A stretch of DNA of 64,000 nucleotides from Dehalobacter sp. DCA (GCF_000305775.1 NC_018866.1:2065001-2129000); one strand, 5' to 3'. Positions 1 to 8,698 are shown, counted from the first letter of the stretch. Numbers and translations: made by a program. The notes: generated from the letters alone by a model not told the origin.

Positions 1-1
1 A

Positions 2-652
2 GAAACCAAAATTCTACTTATCATTGCCAAGTCTGCACAAGCTAAAGGGGGGATTGAAAGGCTCTGGGAAACTTTGCAGGATCGTTTGCCTAAAGATATG
101 AAGCGTAAAGGCATTAATTCAATTGAACAGGCTAATGAATTCCTGAGGCAATATATTCCCTATTACAACCGCAAATTCTCCGTCCAGGCTGCCAGCATGG
201 AAAAGGCCTATTTGCCCAAACAGGATTTGGCTGCATTTCAGTTAACCTTTGCTATACATGAAACAAGAAAGCTTGATTCAGGCCTTTCCTTTTCTTATAG
301 AGGTCAGAAATACCGGTTGCCAATTTCTAAGGATAATAAAGAAATCCCTGCATCCCCTCATGACACGATTACTGTAGCAACCAGTAAACATATCGGAATG
401 CAGGTTCTTTTCAAGGGCCTTGTGATTAAACCAGAACCGCTTAATACTCAGCCTAAGGAAAGTATAATACATATCTCTCAGCCGGACAACTCTACTAATT
501 GCCTACCTTCTGAGACTTTAATTAAACCTAAAAACAAAACTAATTCCCCTTGGTTTGGCTATACCGAAATTTTCTATTCCAAGAAACTTAGGGATGACAT
601 TTCTGCTGCACAGTTATCACCCTATCAGGGTGACATTATCGCAGACTATTGA
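2..652 (+). CDS. ISNCY/IS1202-like transposase, 3' part
   Basis: The frame is open from the first bases of the window, so this is the C-terminal ~216 residues of a gene that starts upstream. It contains the typical end of the DDE core, SAQAKGGIERLWETLQDRL, where the Glu of GGIERLW matches the third catalytic acidic residue in this transposase group. This is followed by a YIPYYNRKF segment and a C-terminal beta-rich domain (around residues 90-140). It would cut and join element ends in the nucleus of a transposition complex. The element's right end is probably just after the stop, near position 657, where a GGGTGACATTATCGCAG-type sequence resembles the end of related elements. I cannot see the left end, so I cannot say whether the element is intact. 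The family is recognised from overall pattern, not a search. Confidence 0.75.
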   Translation, partial: ETKILLIIAKSAQAKGGIERLWETLQDRLPKDMKRKGINSIEQANEFLRQYIPYYNRKFSVQAASMEKAYLPKQDLAAFQLTFAIHETRKLDSGLSFSYRGQKYRLPISKDNKEIPASPHDTITVATSKHIGMQVLFKGLVIKPEPLNTQPKESIIHISQPDNSTNCLPSETLIKPKNKTNSPWFGYTEIFYSKKLRDDISAAQLSPYQGDIIADY

Positions 653-765
653 CACAGCAAATCACATGATTCTTTCAAAAGAATTTATTGCCTGTTATTT
701 TACGCATTTTCTTATTATTTGCGGCAAAAATACAATACATCTAATCTAAAAAATAATAAAACGAT

Positions 766-1431
766 TTAGCGTATTAATAAACTCCAATACCACAAAATCA
801 TTTCATTGCCAAAAAGAATGCTTCCTATGATACCTATTACTAAAAATGGTCCATATGGAATCGCAGTCTTTAATTGTCCTTTGCCGCTGGCCAGAATAAT
901 CACCCCGAAGACTCCGCCGATGATTGACCCGACAAGCATTGCCCAAAGCGTTAGTTTCCAGCCCAGAAAAAAGCCTGCTGCGGCCATCAGCTTGATATCT
1001 CCGCCACCTATGCCGCCTCTCGATAATATATAGATCAGCAGCAAACCCAATCCAGCTCCAAAGAAGCCAATCAGCCTCTCCAGCCAGGAGACATCCCGAT
1101 TGAAGAAGGCAAACAGAATGCCCAGAACCAGAATCAAGAGGACAGTCCAGTTGGGGATCAACATAGTCTTAAAATCGACGAAAGCAATCAGCAAAAGGAT
1201 GGAACCAAGAATTATAAAACCCAGTGTCTCCACAGAAAAACCATACTTCCAGAATACAGCGCAGTACAGCAGCGCATTCAGGATTTCCACGACCGGTTTG
1301 GATGGGAAATTTCTGTGTTCCTCATCCATGTTTCTTCTAATTAATATTTTCAAAAATCTTCCGGCAGCAATCCCGACGATAAATAAACCCAAATAGGTCA
1401 GCCAAATATGTTCCATAAAAAACGTTTCCAT
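766..1431 (-). CDS. pilD: Prepilin peptidase, A24 family, minimal form
   Basis: A 221-residue polytopic membrane protein that should cleave the leader peptides of the pilins encoded nearby, after Gly and before Phe. The aspartate protease signatures are visible: VDFKTMLIPN (first catalytic Asp) and GGIGGGDIKLM (second). About seven hydrophobic segments are present. It is shorter than PilD/GspO (about 250-290 residues). The cytoplasmic loop after the first membrane segment is only ~15 residues long and lacks the four-cysteine zinc motif and the segment tied to N-methyltransferase activity. The start ATG at 1431 follows an AAAGGAG site by 7 bases. It is divergent from pilB and shares the 154-bp gap with it. 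Confidence 0.9.
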   Translation of the reverse strand: METFFMEHIWLTYLGLFIVGIAAGRFLKILIRRNMDEEHRNFPSKPVVEILNALLYCAVFWKYGFSVETLGFIILGSILLLIAFVDFKTMLIPNWTVLLILVLGILFAFFNRDVSWLERLIGFFGAGLGLLLIYILSRGGIGGGDIKLMAAAGFFLGWKLTLWAMLVGSIIGGVFGVIILASGKGQLKTAIPYGPFLVIGIIGSILFGNEMILWYWSLLIR

Positions 1432-1458
1432 CCAAACACTCCTTTGACCTTTCTTTCC

Positions 1459-1570
1459 TCAAGAGTATCCAAATTCACAGGATTTGTAAATATTAGTAAT
1501 TCTTCTTTCTTTTTTATTTACACTATAATACAATAAATGAGAATAGCCAAAATATAAACAATAATTTTGC
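1459..1570. promoter_or_regulatory. Divergent pilD/pilB control region
   Basis: AT-rich gap between the divergent prepilin peptidase and pilB genes. It contains a TATAAT-like hexamer around 1533-1538 on the plus strand and a single TTTGTAAAT motif near 1479-1487. The latter resembles the TGTAAA boxes found in tandem upstream of the pilin and pilC genes. No convincing -35 element is seen, so the exact promoter positions are uncertain. Confidence 0.35.
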
Positions 1571-1585
1571 AATTGGAGAAAAAAT

Positions 1586-3265
1586 ATGCCGGAAACGATG
1601 CGGAAATTGGGACAGCTTTTAGTTGAATCAGAGGTGATTACTACTAAGCAGCTCGAAGATGCCTTGGAGATGCAGTCCAAAACCTCTAAAAAACTGGGCG
1701 AGATCCTGATTGAAATGAAATCCATTACAGAAAAACAGCTACTCAGAGTACTGGAATTTCAATATCATATTCCATACTATGATCTAGGTGAAACTCCGAT
1801 TGATCCTCTTGCTACGGGACTGATTACAGAAGGAATGGTCAGAAAGCATTCCTTGATACCGATCAAGAAGGAAAATAATGTGCTGATCGTTGCCATGGTC
1901 GACCCGCTGGACTTTTATGCGATCGATGATGTCAAACGGGCCACCCGTCTTGACATTAAGCCTGCCATGGCTACCGCGTCGGATATCATGAATGCGATCG
2001 AGCGCTATTATGGCAAGGAAAGCGCTGAAAAAGCGATTGAAGAACTGAAACAAACGTATGACCTTGTTGACTTTTCGGGAATTGACGATCAGTTTGGCGA
2101 TGAGGTGACGAATGCCCCTGTCGTAAGACTGGTTAATTCCGTGATTCAGCACGCGATCAAGACCAATGCCAGTGACATTCATATTGAACCGTCTGACAAT
2201 GAAATGCGGATCCGCTACCGGATAGACGGAGAACTTCAGGAAGCCATGAAAACATCTAAAGCGGCTCACCAGGCCATCGTCACCAGAATTAAGATCATGG
2301 GGCAAATGGATATTGCTGAGAAGCGCCTGCCCCAGGATGGCAGAATCGAAGTCAGCATTGACGGCAATAACGTCGACCTCAGGCTTTCCATACTTCCGAC
2401 TGTCCACGGAGAAAAGATTGTTATCCGCGTGCTTGGAATGAGAAACAGTACATATACCAAATCTGAGCTGGGCTTTACTGCTGAAAATCTTGAGCTGTTT
2501 GACCGGATTATTAAAAGTCCGAATGGGATCATCCTTGTTTCCGGCCCCACCGGTTCCGGAAAAACGACGACACTTTACGCAGTCATGCGGGAATTGAATA
2601 AACCAACTGCCAATATCATCACCGTAGAAGACCCTGTTGAATACCGGATGGATGGGATTAATCAGGTTCAAGTCAATACCAAAGCCGGCCTGACTTTTGC
2701 CTCAGGACTGCGGTCGATTTTGCGTCAGGACCCCGACATTATCATGATTGGGGAGATCCGTGATTCGGAGACAGCCCAGATTGCGATCCGTTCAGCCATC
2801 ACCGGCCACCTGGTCTTAAGCACTATCCACACCAACGACGCAGCTTCCTCGATCCTCCGGCTTGTCGATATGGGAATTGAATCTTATCTTGTTTCTTCCG
2901 CTGTTGTCGGCCTGATGGCACAGAGACTTGTCCGTAAAATATGCACGAAATGCAAAACTTCATACCGACCGGAACATGCGGAAATGATGCTGCTGAAACT
3001 GCGAGAACCCCAGCCGCTATACAAAGGGACTGGATGTCCTGCCTGTAATTACACAGGCTATCACGGCAGAACTGCCATCCATGAAATCATTCCGATCAAC
3101 AAGGATATCCGCGAGATGGTTAACCGGGGTGTAACTCCTGATCAAATAAGACATATTGCCGGCCGCTTTGGCTATATTTCGCTTCGTGATACCTGTACCC
3201 GTCTGGTTCTGGACGGAACCACCACCACGGAAGAATTATTAAAAGTAACCTATAGTATTGAATAG
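1586..3265 (+). CDS. pilB: Type IV pilus assembly ATPase PilB
   Basis: Hexameric cytoplasmic ATPase (559 residues) that powers pilus extension. The N-terminal ~60 residues contain two RKLGQLLVESEVIT...QLEDALEMQ-type units, the pattern of MshEN domains, which in other PilB/MshE proteins bind cyclic di-GMP. The motor domain has Walker A GPTGSGKTTT (about residues 319-328), an Asp box, a Walker B region DPDIIMIGEIRD and a His box. A zinc tetracysteine motif is formed by CTKC (about 452) and CPAC (about 484). The start ATG at 1586 follows a GGAG site (TTGGAG then 8 bases). It is followed after 35 bp by pilT, so both are probably cotranscribed. Confidence 0.96.
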   Translation: MPETMRKLGQLLVESEVITTKQLEDALEMQSKTSKKLGEILIEMKSITEKQLLRVLEFQYHIPYYDLGETPIDPLATGLITEGMVRKHSLIPIKKENNVLIVAMVDPLDFYAIDDVKRATRLDIKPAMATASDIMNAIERYYGKESAEKAIEELKQTYDLVDFSGIDDQFGDEVTNAPVVRLVNSVIQHAIKTNASDIHIEPSDNEMRIRYRIDGELQEAMKTSKAAHQAIVTRIKIMGQMDIAEKRLPQDGRIEVSIDGNNVDLRLSILPTVHGEKIVIRVLGMRNSTYTKSELGFTAENLELFDRIIKSPNGIILVSGPTGSGKTTTLYAVMRELNKPTANIITVEDPVEYRMDGINQVQVNTKAGLTFASGLRSILRQDPDIIMIGEIRDSETAQIAIRSAITGHLVLSTIHTNDAASSILRLVDMGIESYLVSSAVVGLMAQRLVRKICTKCKTSYRPEHAEMMLLKLREPQPLYKGTGCPACNYTGYHGRTAIHEIIPINKDIREMVNRGVTPDQIRHIAGRFGYISLRDTCTRLVLDGTTTTEELLKVTYSIE

Positions 3266-3300
3266 ACTGATCAAATCTATTTATGTTGAGGAGTGTTTGT

Positions 3301-4377
3301 ATGAATCTAAATATCAGGGACTTACTTTTAATGTCATTGGAACTGAAAGCTTCTGACCTCCACATCACAACCGGCCTTCCCCCAATGTTCAGAATCAATG
3401 GTATCCTGACTCCGATGGCAAACGCCAAGTATTTGTCTCCGTTGGACACCAAAGAGCTTGTCGACGAACTGATGGATGAACCCGTGAAAAACCGTTTGCA
3501 GCAAAAGGGAGAAGTTGACTTTTCCTATACGATCCCTGGTATCAGCCGTTTCAGGGTTAACGTCTACAGCCAGCGGAAAAGCATGGCAGCCGCGATCAGG
3601 GTCATTGTTCCTGATATTCCAAGCATAAACGAACTGGGACTTCCCGATATCCTGAAAGACCTCGCGATGAAACCCAGAGGTCTGATCCTGGTCACAGGTC
3701 CGACCGGTTCCGGTAAATCCACTACCCTTGCTGCCATGGTGCGCCATATGAATACGCACCGCAACAGTCACGTCATTACCATCGAAGACCCGATCGAATA
3801 TTTGCATGCCCATAATCAATGTATGATAAACCAGCGTGAGATAGGTGACGATACCCATACCTTTGCAGATGCTTTACGGTCTGCACTGCGTGAAGACCCC
3901 GATGTTATCCTGGTCGGTGAAATGCGCGACCTTGAGACGATCAACACGGCCCTGATGGCTTCAGAAACAGGCCACCTGGTCTTGTCCACACTCCATACTT
4001 CATCCGCAGCGACTACCATTGACCGGATCATCGATGTCTTTCCGCCGAATCAGCTGCAGCAAATTAAAGTTCAGCTGGCATCTGTTCTTCAGGGCATTAT
4101 CTGCCAGCAGCTGCTGCCTACTCTTGAGGGTACCGGACGTGTTGCAGCGATGGAAGCTCTCATCGTCAATGACGCTGTCCGGAATATGATCCGCGAAGGT
4201 AAAACCCACCAGATTGATACGGTCATCCAGACTGGCATCAAAGTCGGTATGGCCCCGATGGATTATTCTCTGGCGAATCTGGTTAAGCGGAAGATGGTAA
4301 CCCTCGAGGAAGCAAAATCGAGATGTGTGAATCCAGAACTGTTCTCGAAGTATCTTGATCAGCCGTATATTTTCTAA
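3301..4377 (+). CDS. pilT: Twitching motility retraction ATPase PilT
   Basis: Cytoplasmic ATPase (358 residues) that depolymerises the pilus and gives retraction and twitching. Walker A is VTGPTGSGKSTT (about residues 131-142) and Walker B is EDPDVILVGEMRD. The PilT-specific retraction motif is clear near residue 300 (AVRNMIREGK, compare AIRNLIREGK in the family), which separates it from PilB. I place the start at ATG 3301 because GAGGAG lies 7 bases upstream. An in-frame ATG at 3283 overlaps that ribosome site and has none of its own. It is followed by a strong hairpin terminator shared with the convergent unit downstream. Confidence 0.95.
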   Translation: MNLNIRDLLLMSLELKASDLHITTGLPPMFRINGILTPMANAKYLSPLDTKELVDELMDEPVKNRLQQKGEVDFSYTIPGISRFRVNVYSQRKSMAAAIRVIVPDIPSINELGLPDILKDLAMKPRGLILVTGPTGSGKSTTLAAMVRHMNTHRNSHVITIEDPIEYLHAHNQCMINQREIGDDTHTFADALRSALREDPDVILVGEMRDLETINTALMASETGHLVLSTLHTSSAATTIDRIIDVFPPNQLQQIKVQLASVLQGIICQQLLPTLEGTGRVAAMEALIVNDAVRNMIREGKTHQIDTVIQTGIKVGMAPMDYSLANLVKRKMVTLEEAKSRCVNPELFSKYLDQPYIF

Positions 4378-4394
4378 GTTAAAATAGGGGCTTA

Positions 4395-4440
4395 CGGCCT
4401 GGTGCTTTCGCATCGTGCTTCACTGGCCGCGAATAGCACC
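4395..4440. repeat. Imperfect hairpin after pilT
   Basis: GGTGCT and AGCACC arms (about 4400-4434) flank a GC-rich core with CGC/GCG pairing, so the stretch can fold into one stem. Its style (short G+C-rich palindrome in an AT-rich gap) resembles the larger intergenic palindromes later in the window, but it shares no long match with them. Confidence 0.4.
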
Positions 4441-4473
4441 ATCGTTAGTATTTTGTTTATAAAGCAATAAAAT

Positions 4474-4524
4474 AAAGCGCCCTGTTCGGAGTATAAGAAA
4501 TATTCCGGGCAGGGCGTTTCTTTC
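4474..4524. terminator. Bidirectional terminator between pilT and the convergent pair
   Basis: Arms AAAGCGCCCTG and CAGGGCGTTT with an inner CGGA/TCCG stem. T-rich runs lie on both outer sides, so it can end pilB-pilT transcripts and those of the minus-strand pair at 4560-8538. Confidence 0.8.
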
Positions 4525-4559
4525 ACAATTAAGTATATCATCTATGGGTAGATCATCTA

Positions 4560-5771
4560 TTAATAGATCTTTTCCCGAAAGCGGGATATCGCATGCTTGA
4601 ACTTGACCGGCCAGATCTCCTCGCCCCTGCGGAGCAGTTCCCCCATTAGCTCCGCAACATATAGCTTACCAACTCCGGTAAGATTTAAAACCAGAATATC
4701 TGAACTTTTTTCTTCAATGATAACATCTCTGGCCTCAATATCGGTCTTCCTGTGGATCAAGCGAAGTTTTTCCCCTTCTTGCAGGGTTTCAAGCTCCATT
4801 TCCAGTGTTGATTTTTCCATCAACCAGGAATATTCGGCCATCTCTTTCAGATTTAAGATGCCGAATTGTCCAAAATCAAGAACCATGATCTGATCGTCAT
4901 GGTAGAGCCCGATATGCTTCAGTTCCTGATAATACCTGCTGTAAATCAGATATTTCCTGCTATCTGAGCCAAAGAAATCTTCCATCATGTCCAGGAAAAC
5001 CCACTGACGGAATTTTGCAATCAGATCCACATCGATACTCGCCCATAGGGATGACTTATCATCTTCCGGTAGGCCAAACCTTTGGAGCAGCTTCCGGTTG
5101 ATAGACCTGGAAGGAGCCTGCGTCCAAGGCTGATCAAGATAATTAATGACCACAGGCACTAAATCCGGTTCAGAATCCGCATCAATCATTTTTAAAAAAT
5201 AATCCTCATTTAAAAGAAAGCTTTCCTCATTTCCAAACTGAAAAAACCTGCGGATCACCCCTTTGCTGAAAGGACTGTCTGCAATCAACCTGTATCTCGA
5301 GATCATCAGGGAAACCATTTCCTCATTTTGATGAATCAGATTGACCGCAACTTCAATAATATCCTTTTCCTGATCAAACAACTCATGCAGGAGCTCATCA
5401 CTGCAATCCCTAGAATTTGCTGCAAGCCTTGAAGCCTTTCTCATTTCCGGAAGCTCACAAAAATACTGAGTGAGCGCCCAGATCAAGCCAATCAGCCTTG
5501 GACTCATCCGCAGTTTAAGGATCTGAAGAATCACGGACTTCATTTCCGGCCTGTCATCCTGTATCAAAGCGACAAGACAATCCTCAAGTTCCCTTTTGCC
5601 CAGGGAAAAAGCATAGCTCTCCAGAGAGCCCTGGAATCTGCTGAAATCGTCTTTAAATGTTCCAGGCTCTGGATTCCGGCTGACCCGCTCCGCAAACTCG
5701 TGCGGCAGTAAAACGGCCTCACGCAGAACATCCATTGTGCTGTTTAATCGTTCCGGGGTAAACCTCTGCAT
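4560..5771 (-). CDS. Unknown 403-residue protein, partner of the ExbB/ZorA-like gene
   Basis: I do not recognise a family. The first ~280 residues are predominantly helical, with Leu/Ile-spaced segments (DCLVALIQDD, VILQILKLRMS, VAVNLIHQNEEM, VPVVINYLDQPW) that look like HEAT-type repeats of about 35-40 residues. The last ~110 residues look mixed alpha/beta (QIMVLDFGQFGILNL, DILVLNLTGVGKLYV). There is no signal peptide or membrane segment, so it should be cytoplasmic. It starts 13 bp after the stop of the 917-residue membrane protein and is almost certainly translated from the same mRNA. The pairing suggests that it binds the coiled-coil tail or uses the membrane complex. Whether it serves the pilus or a separate process is not shown. 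Confidence 0.8.
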   Translation of the reverse strand: MQRFTPERLNSTMDVLREAVLLPHEFAERVSRNPEPGTFKDDFSRFQGSLESYAFSLGKRELEDCLVALIQDDRPEMKSVILQILKLRMSPRLIGLIWALTQYFCELPEMRKASRLAANSRDCSDELLHELFDQEKDIIEVAVNLIHQNEEMVSLMISRYRLIADSPFSKGVIRRFFQFGNEESFLLNEDYFLKMIDADSEPDLVPVVINYLDQPWTQAPSRSINRKLLQRFGLPEDDKSSLWASIDVDLIAKFRQWVFLDMMEDFFGSDSRKYLIYSRYYQELKHIGLYHDDQIMVLDFGQFGILNLKEMAEYSWLMEKSTLEMELETLQEGEKLRLIHRKTDIEARDVIIEEKSSDILVLNLTGVGKLYVAELMGELLRRGEEIWPVKFKHAISRFREKIY

Positions 5772-5784
5772 ACTTTACTCCTGT

Positions 5785-8538
5785 TTACTGCTTCGTTCCT
5801 GTTTTTAAAGCGCTCTGCAGCGCTTCTGCAGAATCTCTGATACTTTCAAGGATGGTGGCCAGCCTCAGAGTTACTTCCCCGAGACCCTTGTCAAAATCTG
5901 CAAAGGTTCCGTTGATCCCGTCCTGAATCCGCTCATTAAATTCCTGTACGGACAGCCTGAGATTTGCAGACAGATCGGCCACGTCAATATTAATTTCTTT
6001 GGCGTAGAGACCGATACTGCGGGAATTCTCGTCCATATTTTCAACCAGTTCCTTAATCCCTTTATCAAAGAATTCCAGTGCCCCGGAAGAGTTGTTCGTA
6101 ATTTTGCTGATGATCTCGGCCGTTTCTGATGAGAAGGAGGCTAGTGTCTTCTGAATGCTGAAATCGAGCTCGTCCAGGGTCTTCGAAGACTGCTCCGCGA
6201 TCCGGGTGAAGTAGTCGTCATACAGATCTTTCATTTCTGCAGTCCTGACTGCCAGCTTCTCCACGATCTCTATGCTTTCACCCATAGCAGCCCGCATACT
6301 TACTGCCAGATTTTCGCCCATGGAATCAATGGACTTATCCATCCTGCTAAGCAAATCGCCATAAAGATCAGACGCCTGACGGCCTGCCTTTTCCAGCATA
6401 TTTTTGCCTTCGAGCGATACCTCCGCGGCCATATCAGCTAGTTTTTCCGTTGTCTGCAGGTTGGAGGCCATGATTCTGTTACTGTAATCCGACAAACGTT
6501 CATCGGTTATCGCTATCAGCCGACTGAGCCTTTCATCCAGCTCATAACCATATTTTTCGCGGGACTCTTCCATTTTGGTGCTGACTTCTGTGTATCCTTC
6601 AACCGCCCTGACAAGATCTCCGGAGATTTGCAGATTGGAGCTTTCCAGCTTGGTTGCCACATCACTGAACAGCTGGGAAGCGCGTTCGTTGATCTGTTCC
6701 AATAAATTGCTGCTTGATAGCGAGAAACCCTCCGCGACTACCGTCAATTTTTGAGCTGTCAGCGTATGGGATCCCATGATATTCTCCGTGTAGCCCGCCA
6801 ACCTTTCATCGGTTGCCTTGATTAATTGACTAAGCCTGTTATCCAGTTCTTCACTGTATTTTTCACGGGACGCTTCCATTCTGTTGCTGACCTCCGCATA
6901 TTCCGCAACAGCCCGAGCTAGGTATCCGGAAATCTGCATATTGGAATTATCCAGCTTGCCGGTAATCTCCGCATACATCTGGGAAGCCTTCTCATTGATT
7001 TGCTCCAGCAGCTGATTGCTGGATTCAGAGATCTCAGTTACGGAAGAGGTCAGTTTATCCATTGCCAGTGCACCGGAGTTCAAGATCCGGCTACTGAGAT
7101 CCGAGAGGCGCAGGTCAAGACTCTCGATCATTTTCCCGATCCGCTCATCCGTCTCCTCACCGTGCAGTTTTCTTGATTCCTCGATCCCTGCAAAAATCTC
7201 CGCGTATTTTTCGACTGCGCCGGTCAGTGTTTCGGAAATCCTGGTGATGGATTGATCCATATGCCCCTGCAGGGTACCCGTCAGCTCTGCAATCCCGTTC
7301 TGGACCGATTTCACTTGCTCCATATTCCCTTCGAGCAGCTGCAGCGACTGCAGCGCCATGGCATCGGCTTTATCCATACCTTGAACTGCATACGCCCTCA
7401 TCTCAGCAGCAACTGTTTCTGCCGCCCTGACGCTGTCCAGAGAGGCCCGCAATGCTTCTGAAACCTGTGTCTGGACTTTACCGGCTTCATTCAGTGCATC
7501 AAGAGACTGTACACAAAGTTTTTCCTGGGATTTTGCGTTTTGTTCGGTCGCTTCCTGGATCCTGCTCATACCTGATACAACGGTTTCCAGAGCCCCGGCA
7601 ATCACTGTGGTCTTTTCCGTAAACGTATTCAGCCTGTCGGCCGTAACCGCAGTGACTTTTTCGGTAAACGTCTGCGCGAGTTCCTTCATTCCGTTTTCCT
7701 GCCTGGTAATCAGCGCATCTGAAAGATCGCTCAACACGCCTGAAGTCTGCTTTAATACCGGCGTAATATTCTGTTCGATGGCTTCCCTGAACTTATCTCC
7801 AAGCATCGGCGCCATTGTCTCTGTCTCAAAGGAATCCAATCTATTTTCAAGCCGCTGAACCGCCTCCTGAAAAGCCAGGGTGTTTTGACGCTGGCTCTCG
7901 ACTAAGAGACTGATTTCAGTAGGTTCGGAGATCGGATTCAGCCATCCGGAAAGCTTGTATTGATATTCCCATAGCCCTTTCCTAGTTCTCTCTAGACTGG
8001 CTGCATCGGCCACTTTAAACAGAAAGACAATTACGGAGACCGCTGCGAGCTCCAAAAGCAGGATGCCAAGGCTCCTGATGATGCCTTCCGGTGTCACCGT
8101 CCCGTCAAAACCCAGAAAATACAAAGAGGGATATAGCAGCGACCCGGCAATACCCAGAATAAAAAGAGTCAAACCTGCGCGCTCCATCATCTGCCGCCCG
8201 CACGGGATATTGATCATATTGTTTTCATTAAAGTAATACGGAATGTCCGGACAGATCTCACCTTTAAGCCTATCTGCATATTCCCGGTTATATTCTTTCC
8301 AAAGCGTTTCTAAAACCGGGTTTCCTGTTTTAGAGGCCATATCCAGCAGCGTGTCCATTCTGCCCTTTTGATCAGAAGGCAGCTTCTTATCCGCATTACT
8401 TATCTGTTTAAGGCCCTTGGCCAGTCCATCAAGACATACTATATCGTATTTTATGTAAAATATTAGTGCTATGAACAGCACCAGCAGCAATGTTCCGCTT
8501 AAGACCATTATATCTGTCTGCGTCATCATGGCAATCAT
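5785..8538 (-). CDS. ExbB/ZorA-like membrane protein with very long coiled-coil tail
   Basis: 917 residues. Membrane segments lie at about 9-29, 121-143 and 154-175, with a ~90-residue loop between the first and second. This is the topology of TolQ/ExbB and of ZorA of the Zorya defence system. The stretch YYFNENNMINIPC just before the second segment sits where ZorA-like proteins have a similar YF...C element. The GTFxGL signature usual in that segment is not preserved (it reads ILGIAGSLLYP). Residues 180-917 are a continuous alpha-helical coiled coil rich in Glu, Ser, Leu and Ala, with three 102-residue repeats at about 454-759. No MotB/ExbD/ZorB partner is adjacent. The ATG at 8538 has an AGGGGG site 9 bases upstream. 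It could be annotated as chemoreceptor-like because of the tail, but no receptor signature is seen. Confidence 0.85.
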   Translation of the reverse strand: MIAMMTQTDIMVLSGTLLLVLFIALIFYIKYDIVCLDGLAKGLKQISNADKKLPSDQKGRMDTLLDMASKTGNPVLETLWKEYNREYADRLKGEICPDIPYYFNENNMINIPCGRQMMERAGLTLFILGIAGSLLYPSLYFLGFDGTVTPEGIIRSLGILLLELAAVSVIVFLFKVADAASLERTRKGLWEYQYKLSGWLNPISEPTEISLLVESQRQNTLAFQEAVQRLENRLDSFETETMAPMLGDKFREAIEQNITPVLKQTSGVLSDLSDALITRQENGMKELAQTFTEKVTAVTADRLNTFTEKTTVIAGALETVVSGMSRIQEATEQNAKSQEKLCVQSLDALNEAGKVQTQVSEALRASLDSVRAAETVAAEMRAYAVQGMDKADAMALQSLQLLEGNMEQVKSVQNGIAELTGTLQGHMDQSITRISETLTGAVEKYAEIFAGIEESRKLHGEETDERIGKMIESLDLRLSDLSSRILNSGALAMDKLTSSVTEISESSNQLLEQINEKASQMYAEITGKLDNSNMQISGYLARAVAEYAEVSNRMEASREKYSEELDNRLSQLIKATDERLAGYTENIMGSHTLTAQKLTVVAEGFSLSSSNLLEQINERASQLFSDVATKLESSNLQISGDLVRAVEGYTEVSTKMEESREKYGYELDERLSRLIAITDERLSDYSNRIMASNLQTTEKLADMAAEVSLEGKNMLEKAGRQASDLYGDLLSRMDKSIDSMGENLAVSMRAAMGESIEIVEKLAVRTAEMKDLYDDYFTRIAEQSSKTLDELDFSIQKTLASFSSETAEIISKITNNSSGALEFFDKGIKELVENMDENSRSIGLYAKEINIDVADLSANLRLSVQEFNERIQDGINGTFADFDKGLGEVTLRLATILESIRDSAEALQSALKTGTKQ
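6262..7179 (-). repeat. Three 306-bp coding repeats in the coiled-coil tail
   Basis: Each unit encodes 102 residues beginning with ESRK/ASREKY/ESREKY, followed by a DERLSxLI...DERLxxY core and LLEQINExASQ. The first two units align without gaps over their whole length, and the third diverges in its second half. The constant length points to duplication of a fixed structural segment rather than simple coiled-coil drift. Confidence 0.8.
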
Positions 8539-8616
8539 TGTTCATATCCCCCTATGCTTCTATATCTATGGTCTATTATATTGCCCAAATCCTGCCAGGA
8601 CAATAGATTTTTTGAT

Positions 8617-8660
8617 TTGTAAACTAATTGTAAATTAATTGTATGTATTTTGTAAAATAT
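8617..8660 (+). promoter_or_regulatory. Four TGTAAA boxes at 11-bp spacing upstream of the first pilin
   Basis: Units start at 8617, 8628, 8639 and 8650. Three read TTGTAAA and the third TTGTATG. A TATAAT hexamer follows at 8693-8698, so the boxes sit upstream of the -35 position, where an activator would bind on one face of the helix. The same motif and period recur upstream of pilC. Confidence 0.55.
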
Positions 8661-8692
8661 GTAGAATGATGTCTAAAAAGAAAATCCACAGG

Positions 8693-8698
8693 TATAAT
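8693..8698 (+). promoter_or_regulatory. -10 hexamer of the first pilin gene
   Basis: A perfect TATAAT lies 66 bp before the pilin start. The expected -35 position (about 8670) has no good TTGACA match, which fits a promoter needing an activator at the TGTAAA boxes just upstream. Confidence 0.5.

Noticed and set aside
1784-2671. 295-residue minus-strand frame opposite pilB
   Set aside because: Antisense shadow with no family features; pilB has all motifs.
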